NCBI GenBank assembly: GCA_013396915.1 | Contig: VWZL01004383.1 | Span: forward strand, 315,469-379,468 | Reading direction: 5' to 3' | Length of the DNA stretch: 64,000 bases | DNA from: Stercorarius parasiticus | Taxonomy: Eukaryota; Chordata; Aves; Charadriiformes; Stercorariidae | Part shown: positions 52,960 through 64,000 of the stretch, one piece after another | How the letters are laid out: every line of letters starts with the position of its first letter | Position numbering within the stretch: position 1 is the stretch's first letter | Program-made: the position numbers and the translations under genes | The notes under the pieces: generated by a model | What the model was told of the DNA's origin: nothing | What the model saw: the letters and a program-made list of their open reading frames with translations, nothing else | The model's database searches: none

Positions 52960-53340
52960 TTAGAGAGATGAGCCAGGGGCTTCTGAGGTAACAGGACCCA
53001 AGAGAGAAACACGAGAAAATAGCCAAAAGGAATTAAGGGGTATTCCTCTAAGAAGGTGACATGGCCAACAGCCCAGCTGAAGTGCCTCTACACCAATGCA
53101 CACATCATGGACCACAAACAGGAGGAATTAGAAGCCACTGTGCTGCTAGAAAGCTGTGACTTAGTTACCATTACTGAAACTTAGTAGGACGAATCCTGTG
53201 ACTGGAACGTGGCTATCAATGGCTACAGTCTCTTCAGAAGGGATGAGCGAGGAAGAAGGAGTGGAGGCATTGCCCTCTACGTCAAGAAACGGATAGAGTG
53301 TGAAGAGCTGCTGAAGAACAGCCATGAGGAGGCTGAAAGC
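52960..53340 (+). pseudogene. CR1 ORF2 N-terminal endonuclease part, broken
   Basis: In one frame the segment reads LVTITET, two stops, then DES, followed by NGYSLFRRDERGRRSGGIAL and YVKKRIECEE. This is the start of the APE-type endonuclease of CR1, where the glutamate of the ITE motif is a metal-binding catalytic residue and is still present. The two consecutive TAG codons (53182-53187) fall where I expect two tryptophans. Further TGA codons at 53344 and 53350 end the frame, and similarity continues in another frame after about 53362. Confidence 0.85.
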
Positions 53341-53342
53341 TT

Positions 53343-53858
53343 ATGAGTATGAATAAGAGACATGGCAACAAAGGGAACCCTGTGGCTGGTGTCTACTACA
53401 GGCTGCCCAATCAAGGGGAACCTATTGACGAAGCCTTCTTACTCCAGCTACAGGAGGGATTGCGCTCGCAGGCTCTCATCCAGCTGGGGGAGTTCAACCA
53501 CCCCGACATCTGCTGGAAAAGCAGCGCAACAAGCTGTAGGCAATCCAGGAGACTCCTAGAGTGCATGGAGGATAACTTCTTAAGCCAGGTAATAGATGGT
53601 CCCACCAGAGGGGATGCGATATTGGACCTGTTGGTCATCAACGCAAATGAGCTAATTGGTGATGTCAAGACTGGAGGCAGCCTGGGCTGCAGTGATCATG
53701 CACTGGTGGAGTTCACAGTCCTGAGGGATATGGGTCAGGGGAAGAGTAAATTCAGGACCCTGAATTTTAGGAAAGCAAAATTCCAGCTGTTCAAAGTGTT
53801 AGTCAATAGGACCCCCTGGGAAACTGCCCTCAGGGACACAGGAGCAGAACAGAGCTGA
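53343..53858 (+). pseudogene. CR1 ORF2 endonuclease, C-terminal part
   Basis: This 171-residue open frame carries the second half of the CR1 APE-like endonuclease, the enzyme that nicks target DNA for target-primed reverse transcription. Visible motifs are VAGVYYRLPNQGEP (14-27), GEFNHPD (49-55) and GCSDHALVEF (115-124). The SDH triad residues are intact, but the family's GDFN motif reads GEFN here, an Asp-to-Glu change at a catalytic position. The annotated ATG is not a real start: true similarity begins at about residue 7, after a one-base frameshift. The frame ends in TGA at 53856, just before a nested CR1 tail. Confidence 0.9.
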
Positions 53859-53861
53859 CAG

Positions 53862-53943
53862 GTCATAGAATCATAGAATCTTCATGGTTGGAAGGAACCT
53901 TTGAGAGCATCAAGTCCAACCATACACACACAAAAAACCACCT
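53862..53943 (-). mobile_element. Nested CR1 tail inserted in CR1 ORF2
   Basis: Plus-strand CATAGAATCATAGAATC (two tail units, then the terminus) is followed by GGTTGGAAGGAACC and ATCAAGTCCAACC, the reverse complement of the last 55 or so bases of a CR1. A short ACACACACAAAAAACCAC filler comes next. Host CR1 sequence resumes at about 53944 (ACAGACCTTTAAGGATGC). Flanks CTGACAG (53855-53861) and CTACAG (53942-53947) may be remnants of a short target duplication, though CTGACAG also overlaps the host's own sequence. It is a severely 5'-truncated, later insertion in the opposite orientation to its host segment. Confidence 0.88.
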
Positions 53944-54297
53944 ACAGACCTTTAAGGATGCTTTCCATAAAGCACAAGAGCTCTCGATCCCCAGGTGTAG
54001 GAAATCAGAAAAGGAAGGCAAGAGACCAGCATGGTAGAGTCAAGACCTGCTGGTCAAACTGAAGGGCAAGAAGGAAATGCACAGGCAGTGGAAGCAGGGA
54101 CAGATATCCTGGGAAGAGTATAGGGATGTTGCCTGGTTTTATAGGGGTGGTGTCAGGAAGGCCAAGGTGCAGCTGGAGCTGAACTTGGCAAGGGATCAAA
54201 GAATAATAAGAAGGGCTTCTACAGGTATGCCAGACAGAAAAGGAAGGTCAAAGAAAGCGTATACCCCCTGAGGAGCAAGAGTGGCAAACTGATAACA
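53944..54297 (+). pseudogene. CR1 ORF2 linker between endonuclease and RT
   Basis: The segment keeps recognisable CR1 linker coding sequence in shifting frames: FKDAFHKAQELSIPR at the left, then KGKKEMHRQWKQGQISWEEY and VRKAKVQLELNLARD, then a lysine/arginine-rich stretch. A stop interrupts the frame near 54034, and a frameshift lies near 54200. No enzymatic motif belongs here; the region connects the two catalytic domains. Confidence 0.85.
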
Positions 54298-54678
54298 ATG
54301 GATGAGGAAAAGGCTGAGGTACTCAAACAACTTTTTCCCTCATTCTTCACTGGCAACCTCTCTCCCCACATTTCTCAAGTAGATGTACCTCAAGACAGGG
54401 ACGGGGGCAGAAAAGTCCCTCCCACTGTACAAGAAGATCAGGTTTGTGACCACCAGACGAACCTGAACATACAGAAATCTACTGGACCTGACAAGATGCG
54501 TCCCAGAGTCCTGAGGGAACTGGCTGATGTAGTTGTCAAGCCACTCTTCATGATAATTGAGAAGTCACAGCAGTCAGGTGAAGTCCCTGGTGACTGGAGA
54601 AAGGGAAACTTTGCACCCATTTTTAAAAAGAGTAGAAAAGAGGACCCTGGGAACTACGACCTGTCAGTCCCTATGTAA
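54298..54678 (+). pseudogene. CR1 reverse transcriptase, N-terminal fingers only
   Basis: A 126-residue open frame begins in the CR1 pre-RT region (DEEKAEVLK...FTGNLS, residues 2-22). It then has the RT fingers signature KSTGPDKMRPRVLRELAD (60-77), followed by SGEVPGDWRKG (93-103) and PIFKK (107-111). It ends at GNYDLSVPM, just where the family's conserved NYRPVSL stretch should start; a base loss shifts the frame there and CR1 similarity stops about 54680. The palm with the catalytic aspartates is entirely absent. The ATG is a chance methionine inside the domain. Confidence 0.9.
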
Positions 54679-54680
54679 TA

Positions 54681-57600
54681 ACAATTGAAGGCGCCTGTGC
54701 TAATCTCAGTAATTTAAAGTAACTTTCAAGGAACGCCCGTAAGTATATGTGTTTGTCCATTTTACGGATCAAGAGAACAAACTATGAGACTTCTCACTAC
54801 AGGAAACAAAATGTGCTTTTTGGTCCAGAAAGTAAAGTAAGCATAGCACAGCACTTTTACGGGCTACCTGGAGAATAATGTGAATACTTCAGAGTATGCA
54901 GACTCCAAAATTTTCAGGTGGTATTAGAAAATACTATGCTTTTTCTGTCATAAATAATATTCAAAATTCTGTTTAGACTAATTTTTAAATCTGAGAACAA
55001 AGATTGGAACATTTTCAAAGCGCACACAAAACTGATTTTTTTAACTGAAGAGATACTTTTGGTCTGGGTGAAATTTTTTTTCCAGAAAAAAAGGAAGGGT
55101 AAAAGGAAAGGACAGGAGCTAGGTGGAGAGTCTTAGAGGTTTAGTTTTACTAGTTTTGCTGCTGCAGAAGACATGGGCTGCCAGGACCCACGCATCCCAA
55201 TGAGGTTTGCCTAGGTGGTGGTCAGTATCACTTTCCCTTTTTCCTTAAGCAAATGAATAAGCAGAACCTTGAACCTGGGAGGCCACAGAAACTGTCACCC
55301 AGAAGCTACCTGGGTTACCAATGAACAGAACCATTTCTAAAGACTGGACTTCATTCGACAAAATGGGTGAGTTTTCCATATGAAAAGAAAGTAACTGTAG
55401 AACTGGTTGTCTGGTGATATTTCATGTCTGATTACTACAGATGTTCAGTAAGTTTCCTCTTTATTGTTTGTTCAATCAGTTCTTGGTATTTAACCTTTCT
55501 TACTCTGTGTTACTACACTGTCACTGCTAGGTGACATCAAAAGTCACACTAAAATTATGGTAATATTAGGTGATGTAGTAGCAGAGCACTTGAAAGTGTA
55601 GGTTATTTGTTGTTGCTAAGGAAATCTACTTGCTCTTGGAAGATAAGTATCGACTGTGTGTTTAAAAACAATTCCTTCCAGAAAACAGCTTGAGGAAGAG
55701 GAAAACTTGAAAAACTTCTTTACAGAAATTGTAGAGAATTTCCAAAAGATGAAAAATGAGTCTCTAAAGTGAGATCTAAGTATTTTCAAAATCATCATGT
55801 TTTTGAAGACACATAGCGAAGTTGATGGACTGACTTAGAGCAATTAGCAGTGTCCACTGATAATTCATAGCACTAGCCTTATGCATTGTTCATTGGCTGG
55901 CTTTTGATGGAAAATGGTGAGAAATGCATGATTTTAGAGACTTGATAGATTCTGCCTCCAATAGAGGCTAGTTATTCCAAGGACACGGCAAATTATATAG
56001 GTTTATTAAATTTTGTTCAACTACTGTGTATTTAAACTGTAGTTTATATTAACTTTAACTTTTTTCTTAATGGGAAGTCAGTTTCCCAGTAAAAAAAATT
56101 ATTTGGCCAAATACAGGTAACACAATGAGTCACTGATTTTAAATCACTGATTTATGCTGAGACATAAACGTACTAGAGCAGTAAAATTACTTCCTTTCTT
56201 CCCCAAATGGAAATAGCACATTTCTTTAATCCTTATGTATGGAATATTATGTTCTCTTTCTTCTCATTTCAAAGAAATCCCTTTCATCTCTCATGTGCAG
56301 ATTAGGCAAAGGAAAGGGTGAATTCACTGAGCAGGCATCAGAATCTTGTTATTATTAAAATGAGAGCATTAGCAAGATCTGAACAGAAAAACTCGTAAAC
56401 AAAATGTAACTACATGAAACTGCTTGCATTTCATATGATGAAATGCTATCAGGAAAGCTTAGAAAATTCATAAAATAATGTAATAAGCATTCCTCATAGT
56501 GAATAGCAAGAAATTTAAGGACATTTTATTTCTTGTTTCATTCTTCCTGATGGGACAGAAAGTAATTTTCATGGGCTGCTATGTAATTTTGGCGTGTTTT
56601 TCTATAATCCAAAAATAGAGCAAAAAAAATTAGGAAGCACGTATGGTCTGGGAATTGCAATGTAGGATAATGTATTTACATAGATGTCTCCCTCAGGGAA
56701 TATTGTTCATTCTGACATCTGTATTGTGCGTGTTGTTTTCACACATCATCAAAAGGGATATGTGAGAGCTCAGGGCCAAGAGAACCTTATCAATATCCCT
56801 GCGTTCAGGCAATCTCTAACATGAAAATGAACTAGGAATTTATATGATACCCTTACTATATGTTTGCAAGAGCAAACACCAAGAAATCTGGAAGCCAGTG
56901 TTTCCATTCTTAGTGATGTTAAATTGGGTATTACTTTCAGCATAAGAAAGACTGAAAGATTGGTCCCTTTAACTCACAATGTTGTGATTTTGTGATATTT
57001 TAGGTCATATTCAGTAACTGTGTATGTCATGAGTAGTTTCCATTTTCTTCAAAGAGTGGGTTGCCTTTCAGACTGAGTAATAGTATCAGAAGACCTATGA
57101 TTTCAAAGGTGCCAGTGAACAGCCTTTTACTGCATAAATATTGCTGAAATTAATTACAAAAATGCAGAAGTTAAAAAACTGTTCATGCAAGGTACTGACA
57201 AATGCAAATGGGTAGATGAGCCTTACTCCGCAAAGGAATGGATAGAACACATAAACACCTTAAGCAATGTAGTGTTAAAAGCATATATTTAACTTTTCTT
57301 CTGGACAAAGCATATTACCTGGGAAGGCAGAAAAACTTAACAAATTTAGTGTACTTCATGAAAATATGCCAAATATATGATACAAAAGCTGGAGTTGTAA
57401 TATTATAGCCCTTATGAAGGAAGTACATTTCTACTTAGAACTTAATCTGAGGTTAAGTAAAACTAAGACATCAAATAGAAAGGAAACGAAAGAAGATGTA
57501 AAGTTTAGATATCTGGCCCTAAGACTTAATTTACTTTAGGCTCCACAGAACAGGAGTTTTAAAATCGATTTCAAATATCTTTGCCTGAGTACCACAATAG

Positions 57601-60600
57601 GACTGAACCATTATTTTGATGCACCCCTGTCTTGGTAGAAATAAATAGAAATTAATTTAACCGCTAGTGTGTATAATTTTGTGGTCCTACTTTTCCATAC
57701 CTTAAACATAATTCATTTTCACTGCTGCTGTTCTATTTCAGATTGTTTATGGAAGCATACTGCAGGGGGAAAAAAAATACACACAAAAAAGAAATCAAAC
57801 CAAGAAGAGAAATTATTACCACGCTGGAGCACAGTAATAGAGTTGTGACAACCTTCTTAGGTCATCACAAAGTAAATTTAATGTCTTATTTATGACTTAT
57901 AGCTGTTTTCTTAACTTGCCTGCAAGGTACGTGAAGAAACGCAAGTCAGAAAGCTGTTATAACACACATAAATATTTATTCAAATGCATTCATTTTTCTG
58001 TCTGATAACTACCAGTACAACAGTCTTGAAAAGGTTTGTAGTTTGAAAAGTTGCTGAATTTTAGTAGTATTTTTTCTCCTTACCTCTTCAGTCTTACCAA
58101 AATAATTCATTTTGGAAAATGGCTCATGAATGTTCATCAAAAAACATGCACATGGAACAACTTAATGAAGTTGCTGGAATATGCCTATATTTCTTGACTC
58201 TCGTGTCTAAGGGCAACAGTTTTCATGCAAAACAAACAAACGGAAAGGTTTCAGGCTGTTGCCACTGGAAAAATAACCCACTGAGATAGAAATAGAGTAC
58301 TCAATTATTTTTTTTAATTAATTAGATCATCTATTTTTACTCACACTTAGAAATCACCTTTTGGTAACGTTTTTGGTTTTTTGTGGGTTTGTTTTTTTTT
58401 TTTTCCCCTAGAATAAAGATTGCAAAGATTCAATTAAAAAGATTTTGATAAGGACTTTAGGGATGATTTAAATGATCACTATCAGAGTAAAAAACACAAG
58501 TAGTTACTGGAGGTTAAAGTAGTTTCTGACCTGAACTCCAAAGAAAAAAATGTAGTAAGACAAGACTTTGGAAATATGAACACAAACTTAAAAAAACCAA
58601 TAAGCCCATACTGCAAAAGGGATTTAGGACAAAGGGTGGAATTAGACACAGGAATGCAGCTTCAAACAAGTTGCTAACTAGCTCTCAAGAGTATCCGAAA
58701 GGCTTAAATATAATAGATAGCTCATGGGCTAGTTCTTACCTCCTCCTCAACTTTATCAGGCATTGCAAGTCCTTCGTCTCCAAAATGATTGATTTTGGCC
58801 CCATTGGCTGAGAAGCCAGGTGAATTTAACCACTACTGATGATAAAGATCAAGATCACTTACTCACAAAATCTTTTAAATAACTTTTGTAAGCAGAATTA
58901 TTAAATTCATTGTTTTCATCAGGCAAAAATATGTGACATATTTATGTGTCTCCCTGCATGCATTTAGATTTGTCATTTATTTAAAACAAATACTGTGTTT
59001 CTATCCATAAGGGCCAATAGGTAACTCATTCCACATAAAGCATATTACATGGAATACAACAACGTGACAGTATCTACTTTGGTCCGTAGAAAGCCTTGTA
59101 AAATGGTACATTTACAAAAGGGTGAATTATTGTTGTGTCCTGTTTATTCCAAGAAGGGACTAGACCGGTTAATGACATTTCACTATCAGTATTAATTAAT
59201 TGTGCTAACTCTGCTACAGACCAGTTTAGCGATAAGGGTTTCACCAGTGGTGCTATAAATTCTAATATAGGATGGAAAAGGGCAGTTTCCAAAAGAAGAA
59301 GCAAAGTTCCAAAAGGAGAGAGAAAAAGAGAGACTGAGAGAATAAGGAGCAGAAATGGTAAGCTAACAACAAACACATTCACTTATTAATGATGCTGAGT
59401 GTAACCATAGGGTACTGAAGAAATAATAATGACTAAATATTTAGTTGCTACAGTTACTATCCTTGATCTTTCTGTGAACCTCCCAAAGTGACAGTTGTGA
59501 GCACTGCTGTGGATCGAGGCCAATTTTGCACTTTCGCCCATGGACCATAATTAAAATAGATTAATGAATAAGGAAATGCTTACAGAAAGAGATCAGTCTT
59601 GCAACATTTCCCAAAGGTCTTTAGATTTTTTTAAGACTAAACTGTAGTTTAAATCTGTCCACTTACTGTAGATTCTTCCCTTTACAGCATATTTTTTCAC
59701 GGAAAAGAAGCCAGCTGAGCATGCATTCCAGTGAGATACAGAGACACTATTACTCATACTCATAGTTTGGCTTATAATAGCCTTGATTATATGGGCATCA
59801 TTGTTTTCAGTGACATAAAAGGATCTCGTCGCTGTGCTTGCATAATGCAAACTGTTTCCTTTTAGGAACCCATGGAAACAAAACTGTAGATGGAAAGGGT
59901 TATTATGAATTTTAGACCTGCCACAATAGTTTCTGTCTGTATTTTTTCTGAGAAGATTTTTTTCTTGTGGTTTCTACCTACCGTTGGTTATATAATTCCA
60001 GTTGGACTTCATTTTCTCTGCATGAATTACCATGAAAGACCACCATATACTTTTAACGAGAGGGTGTTCTTTCAACCCAGATAGACTTGTACCTCATATT
60101 TGACACTGAATTAGTGGGATGAAATGAAGAAACAAAATAAATTTTTCATGTATTTCATCAATACTACTTGTTCAAAAGAGAAAAAAGGACAGACAGGCAG
60201 AAACAGCAAATTACAGCCCAAGAGTAACACTGAGTACACAGACAATGTTTCTTGACTTTTTGCAATGACATCAGCTTTTATCACTTCTTGCCAATTCTGT
60301 CTCTATTTGATTGGAAGCAGACAATGCATTCTGATTCTTACTAAGCCCTGACCTCTTCATGTAAAGTTTTGATTTCTGGTTCTTTTTTACATCTTTGTTA
60401 AACTTCTGTGTTTGTACACGTGCATGTTTTGTTTTTGAATGAGCATATCTGAAACCTCTCTAACTGCATAATTTCTTTGTTTTCTGATTTGTTCTTTTAT
60501 AAAGGAAATATCAGGAGAATATACACATATGTGTATATATATATATAATTTAGGTGCTTCATAAATGAACACTACAGAGGACCATATCTTGAACTTTCAT

Positions 60601-62194
60601 GAATCTGAATAGATCCATGGGCATTTATGACTTAATAAACATCTCCTAGGAACTGGCTATTAGGTATGTTGATCATTCCCAAAGGAAATAATTAAGAAGA
60701 AAAGGTCATTTTATATATCACAACTTTAGGTTTCCCTACAACATGTTTATTATGAAAGCCCATGGAAGGAGGGTTTTCCTTCATCCCTGTGTTCCCCTGG
60801 TTTTAAGGTTAATCTCAATTATACAAGTAACTAGCAGTTTCTCCAGTGAAGTAAGTCCCAGAGATGAACAGTGAATGAGGCATTCTCATAAAATTCTTTT
60901 ACTGACTGCTTCCACCACTACAAACAATTTTATAGAGAGAATTCTCAACTAGTTTGTTTTCTGACTATTTTGCCCTGACAGATCAGTGGAAGGAACAATT
61001 GCCTGAAGGAGAGTAAGGCCTACCAATTACTGATTTACTTTACTTACTGTGAATGGACAGCTGTCTGGGACACGTAATTTAATACAAGCACATAATATAT
61101 TCTGGGCGAGATAAGATATCTGGGGTTATGGGTTCATTATAACATGCTCAAAAAATAACACAGTGCTGAACAACCATAAAAACCAAACCAAGATATGGTA
61201 AGCACAAGGTGGTGGTAAGCACTAGTACCATTGTTACTGGATTGTTATTTCCCAACAGAAACATGGGGTTGGAGGACCATAGTCTAACACAAAATCTCAA
61301 AGGAAGCTGCAAAAGATAATTTGATTTAAACATTTGCTTTTGATTTTGTCATTTAAAGGACAAAGTGTTCTAAAGTGAAAGAAAAACAGGAGGTAAATTG
61401 GGAATTTTAGGAATTTTGCAGGCCTGGTGACCTTTTTTCTAACTCTGAGAAGACACTGTTCAAATAGCAAGAAAGATGATAGAATGACACAGCGACTCAA
61501 GGATTTTTTTTATTTAGAACCGTGAAATTAGTGAGGTCACTCTCCTTACATGGAGGATTTCCTTACTTTTGGCATATAGGAGATGAGTTCATGTTGCAGT
61601 GGTTGGTGCCACATCAATACTGAACATTTTCAAGTTCTGCATGCTTTTTCAAACACATCTCTACTTCTTCATAAAACAATGTATTCAGCCTGTATACTTA
61701 TAACTCAGCTTGGCTTCTGGTTTCCTTTTAACAGTGGAAGGTGCTGTCTGATTAACACAGGGACATGTATTTAGAAACCAGAAAAATGGATCCCGTTAAC
61801 AAGTTTCCTTAAAATGCTGCTTTTTCCAAAAAGTAATTACAATTGTATATTAAATGAATCTGATGTTAAGTGTACTCTTCATACTAGCAGACTTTGATTT
61901 TCTTGCTTAGATAAATTTAGCTTTGGTAGAGATTTTTGTGAAGTCAAATTTTCTCATGTGATTTTTCTGTCATTTCTGTTTCAGAATAGCTATGATAGGC
62001 TTTCTGCGGTGATTTTAACTTACCTAATGCTACAAGTGTGAAAAAAAATTAGTAAAACAGAAATGAATTTTGGCTTCCCTCCTGTTTTTGGGTAGTGTTG
62101 GAACATGATATTCAGATTAGTTCTGATCTCATCTGAATTCCCTACATCTCTCTTAGAATAAAAATGGACTTTGGTTATTTGGCTAAAGTTTGCA
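54681..62194. other. Unique non-coding DNA
   Basis: No gene or family repeat recognised. Minor features: T runs 58389-58404; a 20-base palindrome at 60519-60538 (ATATACACAT and its complement) running into (AT)n; A-rich 57769-57792. Opposed open frames at 59074-59389 overlap on both strands and show no family motif. Confidence 0.55.
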
Positions 62195-62904
62195 AGGCCT
62201 TTAACTTCTTTGTTCTTGACTCTTCTACCTCGTCCCCACCCTGAGCGCTGCATGGGAGTGGGGGCTGCAGTGAGTTCATAACACCACATTGCTTCTGCTC
62301 CTTCCTCCTCACACATTTCCTCTGCTCCAGAGTGGGTCCTTTCCATGGGCTATAATCCTTCAGAAAAAGACTGCTCCTGAAAATACTTAGTGTGGATCAC
62401 CCATGGGTCATAGGCCTTGTCAGAAAACCTGCATCCTCTCCACAGGCTGCATTTCCTACCTGGAGACAACTCCAGCTTGGGCTTTCCATACACTGTAATT
62501 TCCTTCAGGTATATCCACCTGAGGCGGTACAGGGTCCTCCATGGGATGTAGAGGAGACAACCTGCTTCAGCATGGTCTTCTCTGCGAGCTGCAGGGGAAT
62601 CTGCTCCAGTTCTTGGAGCTCCCCCTCCCCTTCCTTCCTCACTGACGTTGGTGTCTGCAGGGCTGTTTCTCTGACATTTTTCTCACTCCTCTCTCTCACA
62701 GCTGCTGCACAATATTTTTTTAACCTTTCTTAACTATGTTATGACAGAGGCAACACCAGCGTCACTGATGGGCTCAGCTTAGGCCAGTGGTGGGTCCATT
62801 TTGGAGCCAGCTGGAACTGGCTGTGTCCAGCACAAAGGCAGCCCTTAATCTCTTCTCATAGAGACCACCCTACTACCAAAACCTTGCCAAGTAAACCCAA
62901 TACA
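62195..62904 (-). mobile_element. Decayed avian ERVL-type LTR, 3' part missing
   Basis: On minus it starts TGTATTGGGTTTAC, the 5' terminus of a widespread bird ERVL LTR as I remember it. It passes through GGAGCCAGCTGGC-like and ACCACTGGCCTAAGC-like words, a weak TATA-like stretch near 62727-62738, GACACCAACGTCAGTG and GGAGCAGATTCCCCTGCAG. A long run of degenerate units follows in which the plus strand repeats CTGCTCC..GTGGGTCC and CCATGGG. Similarity fades at about 62195, within the downstream third, so the poly(A) signal and U5 are lost. The 113- and 108-codon open frames across it are by-products of GC-rich repeat sequence. No internal retroviral genes are present. Confidence 0.75.
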
Positions 62905-64000
62905 GTAATATAGAAAGCTGGTGTGTGGGTCTTAGAATATTATCCTTGCCTAAGTTTATCTATTAAAGCCAGATTTTATGCAACTAAAGTCCAGCAGAAT
63001 TTTGTCAAGAGCTTTAACTGGAATAAAAATAAGATGTTCTAACAGTCTTCGTTATCAGAAAGATCCTATACATTCATATTTCATTATAAATACCTAAAAA
63101 AAGATTTAAAATATTTCTACATGCTTTTAAGGAAAAAATGTTTTACCTAGGATCTTACCAATAGAATAACTGGAGCGTGTTATTGCAGAGAAAGTAGACA
63201 TGGATTTGCAAAGTATCACTATTATAGGGCACAAATGATCATTTAAGAAGAGAGAAGATTAAAAAGAGAGAGACCATTTGGAGATCTTGTCCTGACACAT
63301 AATTACATAAATTTCTGTCTAATTATCAAGATAGTTATATTGAACAACGCAAGGAATGACTGAGAACCTGAAGGTGGTTCTAAGCTTCACTGACTGCATG
63401 AATCATAAAGGATGACTCTAAGGCTGAAGACTGTTGGAGACCACTGAGGGTCTGATGCTGGTGCCTGAAATATGATGCTGTCATTTATGCTTCTGCCCAA
63501 AGCCATTCAGGCAAGTGAGATGACGAAATAATAGCACCCAGTAGGTGCAAATCACCTGTGCTTTTCTATGGTAGAGTATCAAAGTCTGTCTTGCCACACA
63601 GGAAATCTTAATAAGGCAAAGCATACTGTGATTCTGACTGTTATCAAGAAATATGATTTATAGCTTTGTAGGGAATTTATGAAACTACCTGAACTCTCTG
63701 AACCAGCTCGTTCTTATCTGAATACATTGTAGACTTAGTCTTGGGAAAGCAGCTGCCAGATGAGTTCAGGAAATTCACCAAGATGGGGATTAGGATTGAT
63801 AAATGACTGTATATGTGCATACAGGATTTAACAGGGTATGGGGGAGGGAAGGAGAAAAGCAAAACTATAGCTGCTTGTGTGGGGATATATCATGAGCACA
63901 GTGGACTACAGTTCACTCCAGCAGCAGGGATTGTATTTAATATTCTCTTTCTGGCATAGCTTAGAAACAGGTGTCTGCACTGACCTCTCTGTATTCTTGG
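62905..64000. other. Unique non-coding DNA
   Basis: Nothing recognised up to the window end. Confidence 0.55.

Larger units (their letters stand above)
52779..54680 (+). mobile_element. CR1 LINE internal segment (ORF2 5' part), inactivated
   Basis: About 1.9 kb collinear with the CR1 region upstream of and including ORF2. It starts in the segment before the endonuclease (GGGGCTCATTGACAGAGC..., TTTAAACTAGGCTTGAAG) and passes through the endonuclease, the linker and the start of reverse transcriptase, ending in the RT fingers. Both the element's 5' end and everything after early RT are missing, which is unusual because LINE copies normally keep the 3' end. Stops include tandem TAG TAG at 53182-53187, TGA at 53344 and 53350, a frameshift near 53362, and TGA at 53856. 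A second CR1 tail is inserted at about 53862-53943. Confidence 0.93.

Noticed and set aside
54700..54720. Possible target duplication matching the AAATTTAAATTT flank left of the 52.69-kb CR1
   Set aside because: Only a short AATTTAAA match about 30 bases beyond the element edge; expected in AT-rich DNA.
59074..59389. Overlapping open frames on both strands (102 and 84 codons)
   Set aside because: Mirror frames of the same DNA; neither shows a recognisable family. The minus one starts with a leucine-rich stretch that reads from an AG-rich tract on plus.
62392..62733. 113-codon plus-strand open frame
   Set aside because: Lies wholly inside the decayed ERVL-type LTR, antisense to it; product of GC-rich repeat units.
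1..64000. Prokaryotic-type systems, CRISPR arrays, operons, phage or defence genes
   Set aside because: No long ORFs, no ribosome binding site pattern, no direct-repeat/spacer array; the composition and repeats are those of a bird nuclear genome.

Overview
The window looks like 64 kb of bird nuclear DNA. The evidence is several CR1 LINE pieces, including classic avian CR1 3' ends with CATAGAAT-type tails, endonuclease and reverse-transcriptase remnants, and two or three avian ERV-type LTR blocks. The background is AT-rich, low in CpG and free of long ORFs. There are no operons, ribosome binding sites, rRNA, tRNA or CRISPR arrays, and no complete protein-coding gene. I cannot name the species.

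Layout. Positions 1-24,800 are mostly unique AT-rich DNA. They carry two very old CR1 fragments (about 1645-1815 and 21100-21240), an A34 tract, and a homeodomain/POU-site-rich stretch near 12.65-13.0 kb that starts with a possible short first coding exon. At 24.86-26.06 kb lies a GC-rich retroelement-like block abutting a CR1 reverse-transcriptase scrap. From 28.5 to 36.9 kb there are two CR1 3' ends, a (TTA)n and an (AGAAG)n microsatellite, and a complete 603-bp solo LTR. From 36.9 to 52.6 kb the DNA is unique, with an (AAAAAG)n tract, an exon-like open segment at 46831-46994 and a protein-like minus-strand segment near 48 kb. At 52.69-54.68 kb is the main mobile element: a broken CR1 whose endonuclease/RT part runs on + and abuts a CR1 3' end on -, with a tiny second CR1 tail nested inside. 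The rest is unique DNA apart from a decayed ERVL-type LTR at 62.2-62.9 kb.

Integration. Every retroelement whose insertion direction I can judge (ten of ten) lies on the minus strand if the 52.7-54.7 kb CR1 is read as one 5'-inverted insertion. Both best exon-like segments lie on +. The simplest reading is that much of the window is intron of a large plus-strand gene, because sense-oriented retroelements are selected against in introns. This is inference. I found no convincing undescribed molecular system; the items most worth checking are the exon candidates, the strand bias and the twin-primed CR1.
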